Source: Whitmania pigra
Lineage: Eukaryota > Annelida > Clitellata > Hirudinida > Haemopidae
NCBI GenBank assembly: GCA_021613335.1
Contig: JAJTWR010000251.1
Coordinates: 3,121,001 to 3,185,000, forward strand
Reading direction: 5' to 3'
Length of the DNA stretch: 64,000 nt
Shown: one piece after another, positions 20,486-31,115 of the stretch
Numbering within the stretch: position 1 is the stretch's first letter
Layout: the number at the start of each line of letters is the position of its first letter
Made by a program: the position numbers and the translations under genes
Notes under the pieces: generated by a model
Database searches by the model: none
Told to the model about the DNA's origin: nothing
The model's input: only the letters and a program-made list of their open reading frames with translations

Positions 20486-21277
20486 ATGGCTGAAGCACTA
20501 CCAACGTTTCCGTCGTTTGTAGTCTATTCACACGACTCAGCAGGAGTTCGATGGACAAAGTGGGTTTCTCGCTTTCGCAACCTGATGGTGGCCGTAAATA
20601 TTGTTGATCGCAAACGTCAAAGAGCTCTCCTACTCCACTACGCGGGTGAGGAAGTCAACGACATCCTTGATACTCTTCCAGATGCCGAAGCTGCAGAGGG
20701 AGAGGATCCGTTCGAAAAGGCTGTCACTGCTCTCAACAAGTTTTTCACACCAAAGCAAAACGTCGAATACCAGATCTACACGTTTCGACAATCTAAACAA
20801 CAAACAGATGAACCACTAACAGCCTACTACACCCGTTTGAAACAACTGGCAGCCTCATGCTCTTTCGACAATGTTGATCGTGAGATAAAATCTCAAATCA
20901 TCCAAGGTTGTTTATCAAGTACACTACGCCGTAAAGCCCTATGTGAACCTGACATGACTCTCACTAAACTCATAGATGTTGGTCGTAGTTTAGAACTCTC
21001 CGATATCCAAGCAAAGAGTATGGAGAATGAGCATGTTAACAAACTGAGTCTGATTCGCAATAAGCAGATTTGCAACAATTCCAAGAAAACAGCTGACATG
21101 AAGTGTCACAACTGTGGTCACATGGCCACACGAGGGTGGAAAGACATCGTGTCCGGCGCATGGCAAGTACTGCAATTCGTGCAAGAAGCCAAATCATTTT
21201 GCGTCACAGTGTCGTTCGAAAGATGGTGCATCACAACAGCCGCCACATCAGCGACATCGCGACAGCATATCACATGA
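20486..21277 (+). CDS. gag: Gag polyprotein of the family C element
   Basis: The first ATG after the leader (20486) opens a 263-codon ORF. Residues 1-200 form a typical Ty3 gag core with WTKWVSRFRNLMVAVNI, KRQRALLLHYAGEEVNDIL, FRQSKQQTDEPLTAYYTRLK and IIQGCLSSTLRRKAL. It ends in the first half of a zinc knuckle, KCHNCGH. The frame then diverges from the one that continues the knuckle (PHEGGKTSCPAHGKYCNSCK), which belongs to the pol ORF. The last ~50 codons here are therefore probably out-of-frame reading. Gag assembles the particle and binds genomic RNA. A one-base shift near 21115-21130 links it to pol. Confidence 0.88.
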   Translation: MAEALPTFPSFVVYSHDSAGVRWTKWVSRFRNLMVAVNIVDRKRQRALLLHYAGEEVNDILDTLPDAEAAEGEDPFEKAVTALNKFFTPKQNVEYQIYTFRQSKQQTDEPLTAYYTRLKQLAASCSFDNVDREIKSQIIQGCLSSTLRRKALCEPDMTLTKLIDVGRSLELSDIQAKSMENEHVNKLSLIRNKQICNNSKKTADMKCHNCGHMATRGWKDIVSGAWQVLQFVQEAKSFCVTVSFERWCITTAATSATSRQHIT

Positions 21278-24200
21278 TAGACCGCAAAGCCGACTGCCGA
21301 AAACCCGTCATGGCAAATACCATCGTGTTCGCCGTGTCAATGCCGACAGCAACAGAAGTTCATCTGACAACAGTGAACATTCATCTGAGCAGAGTCGTTA
21401 TGTGTATGCACTGAGCGTTCATTCAAATCGATTGGACACCAAAAGAAATCTACCACACTTCTTAGTAAATGTAAACAACACTACAATCGATGTCATCGCA
21501 GACTCAGGAGCAAGTGTAAGCATCATGAGCCAACTCGATTTTTCTAAAATTAAACCTGTACCTCAGCTGCACAGCAACTACAAACAAGTATTTGCATACT
21601 GTTCGCAAAGCCCTCTCAAGGTGCTAGGGACTTTTCGTGCTGTGGTTAGATATAAAGACAGAAAGTCAGACACACTGTTCTACGTCATTGATAGCAAGGA
21701 AGGTTCTCTCCTAAGCTGGGAGGTATCTCAAGCACTACACCTACTGCACGTCGTGAAACCGATTGGTGAACGTACGACATCCACCGATCAGATCGTCAAT
21801 GAACTCGTCACAGAATATGCTGATTTATTTCGTGGTGTCGGTAAGCTGAAGGACTTCCAAGTCAAACTACACATCGACAACGCCGTACAACCAGTCGCGC
21901 AGCCTCATCGTCGTGTGCCATTCCATGTTCGTCAACAGTTAGAAGATCAACTCAAGCATGACGAAGAGCTCGACATCATCGAAATGACAGAAGGAGCTAC
22001 TCCGTGGGTGAGTCCAGTCGTCGTCGTACCCAAACCTAAGAGTGAAACTGGCCAAAAACGTGTGTGTGTAGATATGCGCCAAGCTAACACAGCAATCAAA
22101 CGTGAAAGACACATTACGCCTACTATAAATGAACTGATCAGTGATCTAAATGGTGCAACAGTTTTCTCAAAATTGGATTTAAATCAAGGATATAATCAAC
22201 TTGAACTTGCACCTGAATTACGTTACATTACAACATTCTCCACGCATGTTGGTCTGCGTCGATACAAACGTCTCAATTTCGGTATTTCATGCGCTGCAGA
22301 GATTTTCCAGAATGCAATCCGTGAGACACTCAGTGGATTAACGGGCGCAATAAACATTAGTGACGACATTCTTGTGTACGGTAGAACCGAGCAGGAGATG
22401 TTCAACAATCTGCGTGCCGTGTTTCAACGTCTGAGAGAAAAAGGGCTAACTCTTAACAAGCAGAAATGCGTCTATGCGAAGCGCACTCTCGAATTCTTTG
22501 GTAACGTATTCACTGAACGTGGCATCATGGCAGACCCGAAGAAGATTCAGTCAATTGTTAACATGAACATGCCAACCAATGCATCTGAAGTCCGCAGTCT
22601 ACTCGGGATGACTAATTATTGTGCTCGTTTCATACCAAACTATGCTACAGTTTCCGAGCCACTACGTAGACTAACACGACAGGACACACCATGGCAGTGG
22701 ACCAATGAGCAAGAATCTGCACTCGCACAACTCAAACAGAAACTATGCAATGCTCCAGTAATGTCGTATTTTGACTCTGACAAGCAAACAGAAATACACA
22801 CTGATGCTAGTCCAGTCGGACTCGGCGCCATCTTGATTCAACGTGGAAATAACAACGAAGAACATATCATCGCTTACGCCAGTAGATCGTTGACTGATGT
22901 CGAACAACGATACTCACAGACAGAACGAGAAGCACTCGCAGTCGTTTGGTCTTGTGAACATTTTCATATATACATCCATGGCAAGCCAGTGACCATTCAT
23001 ACTGATCACAAGCCATTAGTCAGTCTGTACAACAATCCAAAATGCAAGCCGCCAGCACGCATCGAGCGTTGGGCACTACGCCTTCAACCATATGAGACAA
23101 CCATCATCTACAGACCAGGTCATGACAATCCAGCCGACTATCTATCACGACATCCAACTTTGTCAAGTGACCGATCGAGTCGTGAAGAACAAATCGCCGA
23201 AGAGTACGTCAACTACCTCGTGGGTCATGCAGTACCGAAAGCTATGACTCGCATTGAAATTGCCACTGCGACCGTCAAAGACAAGACACCGCTCGCTGTC
23301 ATCGATGCGATCCGTACAAACGATTGGTCACACATCGCCAACATAAACACTAACGAGTTTGACACGTTCGCTAGAATGCGTGCTGAACTGTGTGTCAGTG
23401 GAGACAATATACTACTACGCAATAGCCGCATAGTTATTCCAGAGTCACTGAGAGAACGTGCAGTCAATCTCGCACATCAAGGACATCAAGGCATTGTCAA
23501 AACCAAAGCTTTGATTAGGGAAAAAGTCTGGTTTCCTGGGATCGACCGTTTGGTGGAAGAACGCGTCAAAGCATGCATTGCCTGCCAAATCGCCGTCGCA
23601 ACCCCGCATCGTGAACCACTACAAATGACCCAACTACCGTCATCACCCTGGAGTGAATTGAGTATTGATTTTGCTCAGTTAACAACTGGTGACTACTTAC
23701 TCGTGGTCATTGATGACTATTCACGATTTCCTGTGGTTGAAATTGTTCAGTCAACCGCAGCAGCCAGCGTGATACCAAAACTTGATCGCATCCTATCCGA
23801 ATTTGGTTCGTGTGACATTCTGAAGTCGGATAATGGACCCCCCTTCAATGGTTTTGAATTCACCCGTTTTGCTGAATATATGGGTTTCAAGCATCGAAAG
23901 ATAACTCCGCTATGGCCGCGTGCCAATGGTGAGGTCGAACGATTTGTGAAGACAGTAAAGAAGGTTATCAAGACAGCGCAACTCGAACACAAGAATTGGT
24001 GTCAAGAACTGAACATCTTTCTTCGTCAGTATCGTGCCACGCCTCACAGCACAACTGGTCGTCCTCCTGCGACAATGCTGTTTGGACGTCCCTTCAAAAC
24101 AACTCTACCATCAACAGAATCATCTACAGTCACTGATACACAAGGCGATAGAAAATTTCGTGAGCGAGATGCTCTCATGAAGTCGAAGATGAAGGACTAC

Positions 24201-24605
24201 GCTGACAACAAGTCCTATGTCAAACCTTCATCAATCAGCGTGGGTGACACGGTCATTGTGAAACAACCAATCACACACAACAGATCACTCACACCGTACA
24301 TGCCAGTACCACACACAGTTACGTCAAAGAACCACTCGATGATCACTGCTACACGCAACACTGACGGACAATCAGTCACCCGCAACTCGTCACTCTTCAA
24401 AGGAATAGACAACCGCTTGTCGGGTTATGCAAAATTCAAGGAACCATCCGAAGACGTGGTGGAAGGTGATGTTACATCCAGTGATGTCATGCCGCAAACT
24501 GCTCCGGAAGGCGAGTACAGCACACAGCAAGATCAGAACGTTGTACGCCGCTCCAAGCGTGAACATAAACTGCCCGCCCGCTTTGCAGACTATGTTGTGA
24601 ACTAA
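21114..24605 (+). CDS. pol: Pol polyprotein of the family C element (protease, RT, RNase H, integrase)
   Basis: A 1163-codon ORF overlapping gag. In order: the zinc knuckle CNSCKKPNHFASQC (about residues 21-34), the aspartic protease DVIADSGASVSIMS (about 130), the RT with VDMRQANTAIKRERHITPTI, FSKLDLNQGYNQLEL and ISDDILVYG, RNase H with EIHTDASPVGLGAILIQ and HTDHKPLVSLY, and integrase with HQGHQGIVKTKALIREKVWF, CIACQ, LSIDFAQL, LKSDNGPPF and NGEVERFVKTVKKVI. Catalytic residues of all four enzymes appear present and the frame has no stops. No chromodomain is obvious. It ends at TAA 24603-24605, shortly before the polypurine tract. Confidence 0.94.
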   Translation: MVTWPHEGGKTSCPAHGKYCNSCKKPNHFASQCRSKDGASQQPPHQRHRDSISHDRPQSRLPKTRHGKYHRVRRVNADSNRSSSDNSEHSSEQSRYVYALSVHSNRLDTKRNLPHFLVNVNNTTIDVIADSGASVSIMSQLDFSKIKPVPQLHSNYKQVFAYCSQSPLKVLGTFRAVVRYKDRKSDTLFYVIDSKEGSLLSWEVSQALHLLHVVKPIGERTTSTDQIVNELVTEYADLFRGVGKLKDFQVKLHIDNAVQPVAQPHRRVPFHVRQQLEDQLKHDEELDIIEMTEGATPWVSPVVVVPKPKSETGQKRVCVDMRQANTAIKRERHITPTINELISDLNGATVFSKLDLNQGYNQLELAPELRYITTFSTHVGLRRYKRLNFGISCAAEIFQNAIRETLSGLTGAINISDDILVYGRTEQEMFNNLRAVFQRLREKGLTLNKQKCVYAKRTLEFFGNVFTERGIMADPKKIQSIVNMNMPTNASEVRSLLGMTNYCARFIPNYATVSEPLRRLTRQDTPWQWTNEQESALAQLKQKLCNAPVMSYFDSDKQTEIHTDASPVGLGAILIQRGNNNEEHIIAYASRSLTDVEQRYSQTEREALAVVWSCEHFHIYIHGKPVTIHTDHKPLVSLYNNPKCKPPARIERWALRLQPYETTIIYRPGHDNPADYLSRHPTLSSDRSSREEQIAEEYVNYLVGHAVPKAMTRIEIATATVKDKTPLAVIDAIRTNDWSHIANINTNEFDTFARMRAELCVSGDNILLRNSRIVIPESLRERAVNLAHQGHQGIVKTKALIREKVWFPGIDRLVEERVKACIACQIAVATPHREPLQMTQLPSSPWSELSIDFAQLTTGDYLLVVIDDYSRFPVVEIVQSTAAASVIPKLDRILSEFGSCDILKSDNGPPFNGFEFTRFAEYMGFKHRKITPLWPRANGEVERFVKTVKKVIKTAQLEHKNWCQELNIFLRQYRATPHSTTGRPPATMLFGRPFKTTLPSTESSTVTDTQGDRKFRERDALMKSKMKDYADNKSYVKPSSISVGDTVIVKQPITHNRSLTPYMPVPHTVTSKNHSMITATRNTDGQSVTRNSSLFKGIDNRLSGYAKFKEPSEDVVEGDVTSSDVMPQTAPEGEYSTQQDQNVVRRSKREHKLPARFADYVVN

Positions 24606-24637
24606 TATTTGACTAGGTTTTCCAAAAAGGGGAGGGA

Positions 24638-24748
24638 TGTAATGTTGTAACGATAGGGGATCTTTGTTTATATGGCGGCGTTGAAGTGCGGAAATTAAAA
24701 GGAACGGTTGTTGGTTTTTACGAACAAATAAAACGATAGAACATCACA
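24638..24748 (+). repeat. 3' LTR of the family C element
   Basis: It starts TGTAATGTTGTAACGATAGG after the polypurine tract and ends GAACATCACA before the ATTTC duplication. Confidence 0.95.
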
Positions 24749-25109
24749 ATTTCTTAGCCCAACACGCAACCTCTCACAGGTTAGGCTTCACAAAGTTTCC
24801 GATTCACACTCGGCTCAGCATTTTCCTCGTCCAAAATGTTAACTGATATCATCACACTCTGCGAATCATTCGGATACCCAATTCCTTTTCTTTACAGAAA
24901 GCTGTATCAATCTTGTCACATGAGTATTCCACGATCCCTGTCTTGCATTCAATGGAATAGCTTTTTCATTTTGAACTCAACTTGTTGAAATAACATTTAA
25001 TGGTAAATCTATTACGCATACGACATACTGGAATAAACAGATTCACAAATACAACCTGATGCAACTGTATTCTAGAACGGGTTGTCTGTTTACAGTGTCT
25101 GCTTACCTA

Positions 25110-25360
25110 GTGGCGTGCCAAGAGGAGTGCGGCAGGGGCGGCATTTTGAGGGGGTGCGTAAAAATAAATAGAAAATACGGTTACCCTCAGTGTTTTGCTG
25201 TGTCAATTGAAGAGTCAGATTTCATCAAGTTCATGATCTTATAAATACGCCGCTCACATCGTCAACTCCGCTGGATTATAATTATGAATGGCGGAGTAGA
25301 TAAAAACAGAGAAAAAAGTTCTTTGCAGAAAGTAAGAGATTGAAGTAAAAGTAGTAGTTA
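25110..25360. repeat. Interspersed repeat, copy 1 (second copy at about 63497-63755)
   Basis: Shared blocks in the same order include GGGGCGGCATTTTGAGGGG, TGTGTC(A/C)ATTGAAGAGTCAG, ATTTCA(T/G)CAAGTTCATGATC and AAGTTCTTTGC(A/C)GAAAGTAA. No coding content or clear termini are visible. It may be part of an uncharacterised transposon. Confidence 0.7.
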
Positions 25361-25509
25361 AACTACCTTTGATCTCTATAGAGATGGACTGAATTTTGAA
25401 ACTGTTAAAAAAATGCGGAAAAAGTGGGGAGAGTTTATAAATTTCTAATCGATTCGATTGTAAAAATATTTCGTAGCTTTTTGAAAACTTGAAGGTTAAC
25501 GTTTTATTA

Positions 25510-25700
25510 ACGGCCATGAGAGGGTGGAAGCGGCAAATCTTATGACCCCCGTGCGGAAAGAACAGTCGGTACTGTGCTTACCCACCATGAGTCGAGTGAG
25601 AATTTGGCGGTTCCACCTCGAAAACGTCAAATTAACAGGGTTGGCGAGTTAACCAAGGTCGAGATAAGTGGGTTCCGCCGTATTTTTTTTTTTTTGATAG
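25510..25700. other. GC-richer block ending in a T-run
   Basis: The stretch contains GACCCCCGTGCGGAAAGAAC and GGTCGAGATAAGTGGGTTCC followed by T12 at about 25684-25695. It stands out from the AT-rich surroundings. A small RNA polymerase III transcript or SINE is possible because of the T-run and the B-box-like GTCGAGATAAG, but I cannot fold it into a known RNA. Confidence 0.2.
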
Positions 25701-26358
25701 CTTTTTTGGAATTTGTATTCTCGCTTCCGTTAAATGACAGCTAGGAAAGAACCTTTACTTAGCATTAGCTTTTCTGGATTAGTAACATGAATCTGGAATC
25801 CTTATTAATGCCCAACCAGGATACTTTAAAATATGCATACTTGCAATTTCAAAGAGTATTTCTGGAATTTATCATAAACTGTCCTTATCAAATAACATAT
25901 CCAAATTTTGGTTTAAAAAATAATTCAGTCAAACATTATCATAAAAAAATCATAGTATTCCTAAATACAAAAACCGCTGCATTTCCCTAGTAGTATTTTT
26001 AAATGTTAAACATTAGAATTACATACATTGCAACATCGGGAAAACACTGTTTGATCGACAGTTCTGGACAATTCTCATATCAAAGAACTTATTAGAACAA
26101 AGAATCTGAACATATTAAAATAGCCAACTGTTTTGAAGTTATTGAGAGTGAAAATAAATTTTGTCTTGAGAAATAAAACATGCACACATAAACATATATC
26201 AGACTACTTGTAGAAATGTGACCACTGGATCTGAGCTAACTTCAAAAGAATGTTATAATCGTAATTTATGAACAGGTATTAATTAAGTCATTAAGCCACA
26301 AATTACTTCATTAATTGATATTCATAAGAGAATAAAAAATGCATAATGTCCTTCTTAG
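25700..26358. other. Non-coding stretch including the RER1 3' UTR side
   Basis: AT-rich, without recognisable genes. The part next to 26358 should hold the 3' UTR of RER1. Confidence 0.4.
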
Positions 26359-28623
26359 CTATGTGCCAGACCTTCCTTTGCCTTGTTTTCCACTGTATCT
26401 CACCTTCCCATGGCTGAATGGCAGGTACTTGTATTTAACCATGTGCTGTAAAAAAATCATTCCTGCTTAATGTTCGACCATCAAACCAAATGACTCTGGA
26501 ATTGTAAATCGAAGGGCAATGAGGCATTCACACCAAAACAAACTACATTATTCAAATGAATCTGAAAAGCAATCAAACCAGAACTCAAACTGCAGATGTG
26601 ACTTCAAACCAAATAACCATAACTATCTCGGTACTCAATGCATTATTCACGTCATCACAGCCTGACCTCATACAAATCACAATCATTATCATGAGTACCA
26701 CATAAACCTTAATTACAATCAATATCATGAGCCCCATACAAACCTTAATCTGCTTTTTCATAGTGACAAGAAACAGGGTGATGAAGTAGACGACGAGTAT
26801 TGGCCAGAAAACAGGAATGTTCACGAAGTTGAAGAATGTGCAAGCAATTCCAACCACGAGACATTTGAAGGTGCTGTACCTGAAAAAGGTTGAAATCAGA
26901 GATTTAGTTGAGAGGGAATGAATGGCTATTACTTATTTCCACCAAACCAAAGGTTTAACAGCTTCCGATATACGTTCGCCTTAGTTGATGAAACTACGAG
27001 TTGGATGACAAAATATAAAAAAAAAACATTCTGGAAATAATTATTCGGATAAATTAAGTCTAATTTTAAACAAATGTGTTGATTACTTGTTATTTTACTG
27101 TCAATTAGTTTGACATCAACTTAACTTGCATTACTTATCAATCAATCCAGTGATGTGGAAGTAGAAAATAAATTTGAAGAGCCACTCCAACCAACCAAAA
27201 CTTCAGTTCGGGCAGTTGCCTCATGAAGGGTCGAAATTCTTCGTTGTTTTTTGTTGGCAGACTAGCTTCATCTTCTGCAAAATTAATGAAAACATTCAAT
27301 TTTTGTCTTTCAAACATTTTAAATTGCAAAAAAACTCTTCTAAATCATAAAAAGGGACATGAATTTGGAATTATGCATTTGTTTTTTATTAATATTGAAA
27401 ACATGGAAAAACATCAAAATCCTTTGGATTTAGCTGCAGGATCTGATCAGCAAATTATATAATAATAGAATTTTATACAAATAACAGATTTTTTTTATTC
27501 CAAAAACATTTTCATTTGAAACTAATTTTTTTGTCTGTAACAACATTATACAAAAATGGATGAGATTTCTCATACCAATCCATAAAAACTGAACAACGGC
27601 TGGACTAGAATTCTTGTGATAATCCACGAAAATGTTAAATGCCTTTGAACTAAACCACGGATCTTAACAAATCAAGACAAACGCAAAACGATCCAAAACC
27701 TTCACAATCTAGTAGCGCCGGATCAATCTTAGGAGTGAGAAAGGCAATGAACTGGTTCAGGATGAATATACCGACGCCATATGTCACAATGTACCAGCCC
27801 TGGAAAAGAGTTTTGTAAGATGAATTAAAACATTATGATCATCAATTTACACAACAGTTACATTCAACATTCATCTGGAACTTTTAAAGGGGATCATTGC
27901 CACACTTTTGCAGCATTCAGAGCAGGTTCTTTTTATACAAAACTGTGAGTCTAAAACCCCAAGACTGCTGCACCAAGATTGAAACTAAATAGCCAAACTA
28001 AAGACATAAAAATGACCAAATTCGGGATGCTTGGATCTATATGGCGGCAATGGTAACAGCAATCAAAACTAAACTCTTGCTCAAAATATACCTCAATTCA
28101 GTCGACAACAGCAACAATGGAGTGGCTACAAACCTGGAGAAGGAAAATGCGAATCAAGAATAGAACAACCACCCCAAACCAGGCAATCCACCTCGTCACA
28201 ACGTGTGGTGTAATCTGATCCAACACGTATTGGTGGTTCTGCATTAGGGATTTAAAAGAAAAAATACTTTAATGACAATAATCTTAATAATATCAACAAT
28301 AGATAGAAAAATATCAGCAATAATTGAATAATGTCATCGATATTGTTTTTTTTTATAAATAATATTTTAATATTAATATTACTAGGCATTCCCTCACTAC
28401 TGGCAGCTATATATATTGTACCATTTTAAAGTAATAACTAATTTGTTGTATACACTAACAATAGAAAAAAAATAATGTTGTTACTTGATTTATTTAAATA
28501 ATAAATTGCTTGCAGATAATTTACTTTATTAAATAATTAACTAAAAAATGTACTTACATGTCTGAAAGATTTGAGAGAATTGGAGAACAATCCCTCTTCT
28601 CTGTGTACACTGTCCTCATACAT
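26359..28623 (-). CDS. RER1: RER1 homologue, retention in ER protein (6 exons)
   Basis: RER1 is a cis-Golgi membrane protein that returns escaped ER proteins by binding their transmembrane segments. Coding exons on the minus strand are 28558-28623, 28134-28238, 27706-27799, 27196-27271, 26744-26879 and 26359-26445. Phases agree at every junction and give 187 aa; human RER1 has 196. Diagnostic segments are HQYVLDQITPHVVTRW, GWYIVTYGVGIFILNQFIAF, TPKIDPALL, SLPTKNNEEFRPFMRQLPEL, NIPVFWPILVVYFITLF and YKYLPFSHGK. Four hydrophobic segments fit the family topology. The exon 4 start is chosen at the AG before ATGAAG, because the AG three bases upstream would create a stop codon. It lies head to head with PACSIN, about 2.5 kb apart. 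Confidence 0.95.
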
Positions 28624-28644
28624 GCTGAAACTATATATATACAT

Positions 28645-28760
28645 ATATGTTTATTTATACATAGCGCCTTAAGCGTAAGCCTCAGAGGCGCTCAACCATA
28701 TCCAGGGGCGCTTTATGTTGGTGCAAGCTTGGTCGCAAACACAACAACACAACCGTAGTG
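28645..28760 (-). mobile_element. SINE copy, minus orientation
   Basis: The reverse complement contains TTTGCGACCAAGCTTGCACC, AAAGCGCCCCTGGATATGGT and TTGAGCGCCTCTGAGGC, paralleling the SINE body at 18390-18530. It lies directly upstream of the RER1 start. Confidence 0.65.
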
Positions 28761-31115
28761 ACTGTTGCTTTTACTGTTGTTCATAGGCTTGCCATCCTCT
28801 TAGCCAACTTGCAAACTAAAAGCTATTCATCCAATTACCTACTTATTTCATGATGCTTGTTTTTATTAGAAGCAACAGTATCAACATCCTAAACATCAGC
28901 TGTGACTTTTAAATGATAATTATGATAATTACATATGGAATTTTCATGTTATGTTCTATCTTCATGTGACAAACTTAAAACCATTATAAATATGTTACCC
29001 AAGAATAATTTAACAATTAATAATCAAATCATTAAATGTTGTTAATGGAACAAAATATTAATTTATCACTCTTATCAGTCAGAAGATACCATAATCCTTA
29101 AGTCCATAAGTCAAGAGAAAGCGTAATACACTAAAAAAATTAGAATGCCGTAATTTTATCAATTTAAAGAATTATTATAAATTCAACTCAGCCCCAAGAA
29201 ACAATAGTATGTAGAACCAATAAAACCACCTAACAGATATCGGCGCCCGACGAAACAACCAAATTCCGACGAGTTTACACGTCGTTGTCCATAGAAATAA
29301 AATTTTGATTTAATTATGATTTGGATTCTATTTGATAGATACTATTAGATACAATTACGAGCTCACATATAAAATAATTTAGTTTTTAATCAAACCTTAT
29401 TTTGTCGACATACGTTCCGAAGTAACTGAATTTATTGACGAAATTCCTGTGGAATAATGTGGAATTAACAGGAAATGCTGAATCGAATCAAACATTTAAC
29501 CTTGAACTTTTATTTTATCACATTTTATTGTTTTATATCATATTAATTACTTTTATTTTTGGTCATAATACAAGTGCTACGTCATTAATTAACATTTTTT
29601 AAACTTTTTTTGAGTAGTCACATGCTCAGGTATTTCACTACAATGAAATTGAGTTACATATTTCATTTTTAAACGTAGAGTTCAAATTAACTATATTAAA
29701 ATTAAATAAATATTTTTGATTTAAGAGCTTGCATTGTAGTTTTTATCAGATGCATTTGGCAAAATAAGATTTAAGTTAACTTTGTTGAACATTGGTCTTG
29801 TTTACATGTGTTAAGATCTTTTATTTGTAGTTTGATTAATACTACCGAATAGTTCAAGTCTTACATTGCAACTTTTTTAGTCTGAATCTTTTTGCTGTTA
29901 CTTTATTTATCAGTCGGTTGTTTTCGGAATATAAATAACTTGCAAAGGTGTGTGGGATTCAATTTATTACAGAAAACATTAAATATATAATTTATTTGAA
30001 AAAAAAATTAGCATTGCTTACCGATTTGTTTTCTTTTTATAATCAGGTTAGATCTAAAGCACAAATAACAATATTTAAGGCAGACATGAAGAAATTAAAA
30101 AATGGTGAAGAAGTATTACGTAGCATGATCACTTTATAGAAACCTAATTGTATAATTGATATCAAATATTAATAATGCTCCTAAGAATTTGTTTATCATG
30201 TTGATGATATGTTTATGTTTTCATATGTAGCATAACATTAGCACTAACAATTTAAATGTATCCAAAGTTTTGTTTATAAAAAGAGTTTGTATTTCATGGT
30301 TCTTAACATTAATCAGCATTATCGAAAAAGGATGTTACTTATTATTGATTTTCTGATTGCAATTCTGCACTGTATTATTCTTCGGGATTAACATGTTTAA
30401 TTCATTTGTTGTCCTTTTGGTAAATTGAATTTGCATCATAGCTCCACAATAAATAGTTTTTTATTAACTTACCGTAATTTAGTAAATTCATTTTTTTTAA
30501 AGTTTGACCTGCCAGTACTTATGAGTGAAATTGCATGGCAGCATTGCACCTAGTTTTAAAAAGCTGAACAAAAGCAGAAAATGGCACTGTTAATAAGTCA
30601 GAATGTTTTGTATCTAAACATGTATTTTATTCCCCAGCCCTGCCTAAAAAAGTGATGGTCGATCCCTAAACATGACACTTGAATGTGCTACCGGTCTAAT
30701 TTTCTTGATTAACATACTTTTATAACTGTAAATTCAAAGATTTTGCAAAAACTTTTTAAAATGGCTATTCATAAGGATACCTGTTCTAATTATTCGGTGG
30801 ACATTGGTAACATTTTAAATGTTTGTTGTTGGTTGTTCTTCCCAACATTCACTTGGTTGCATGTAATCCTTTAGCTATGCATAAATTTATGGCTTAAACT
30901 TTGAACTTGTTAGCTCAACCCTTACAAACCAAAATTCAAATTTTAACATCAAAACCACATGATCCAAGAATTTTTTCATGAATTGTCATCATCATTACTA
31001 GTGCATCATGAAATTAAATTCCTTCATTTATAAAAATGAACACATCCATCCATCATAAAAGTTTCCAACATTTGCAATTTACATCTTCCAATTCAAAGCC
31101 AGACGAGCCAAGAAA
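28760..31115. other. Intergenic region between divergent RER1 and PACSIN
   Basis: AT-rich with no ORF of recognisable content. It should contain the PACSIN promoter and any 5' non-coding exon, but I cannot place a start site. Confidence 0.45.

Larger units (their letters stand above)
20212..24748 (+). mobile_element. Complete, young Ty3-like LTR retrotransposon (family C)
   Basis: A 113-bp 5' LTR (20212-20324) and a 111-bp 3' LTR (24638-24748) differ by about one substitution and a 2-bp indel. A 5-bp target duplication ATTTC is exact at 20207-20211 and 24749-24753. The primer-binding site TTGGCGACGAGAATTT follows the 5' LTR and a polypurine tract AAAAAGGGGAGGGA precedes the 3' LTR. Gag and an intact 1163-codon pol lie between. 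Near-identical LTRs imply recent insertion (inference from the fact that LTRs are identical on arrival). Confidence 0.96.
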
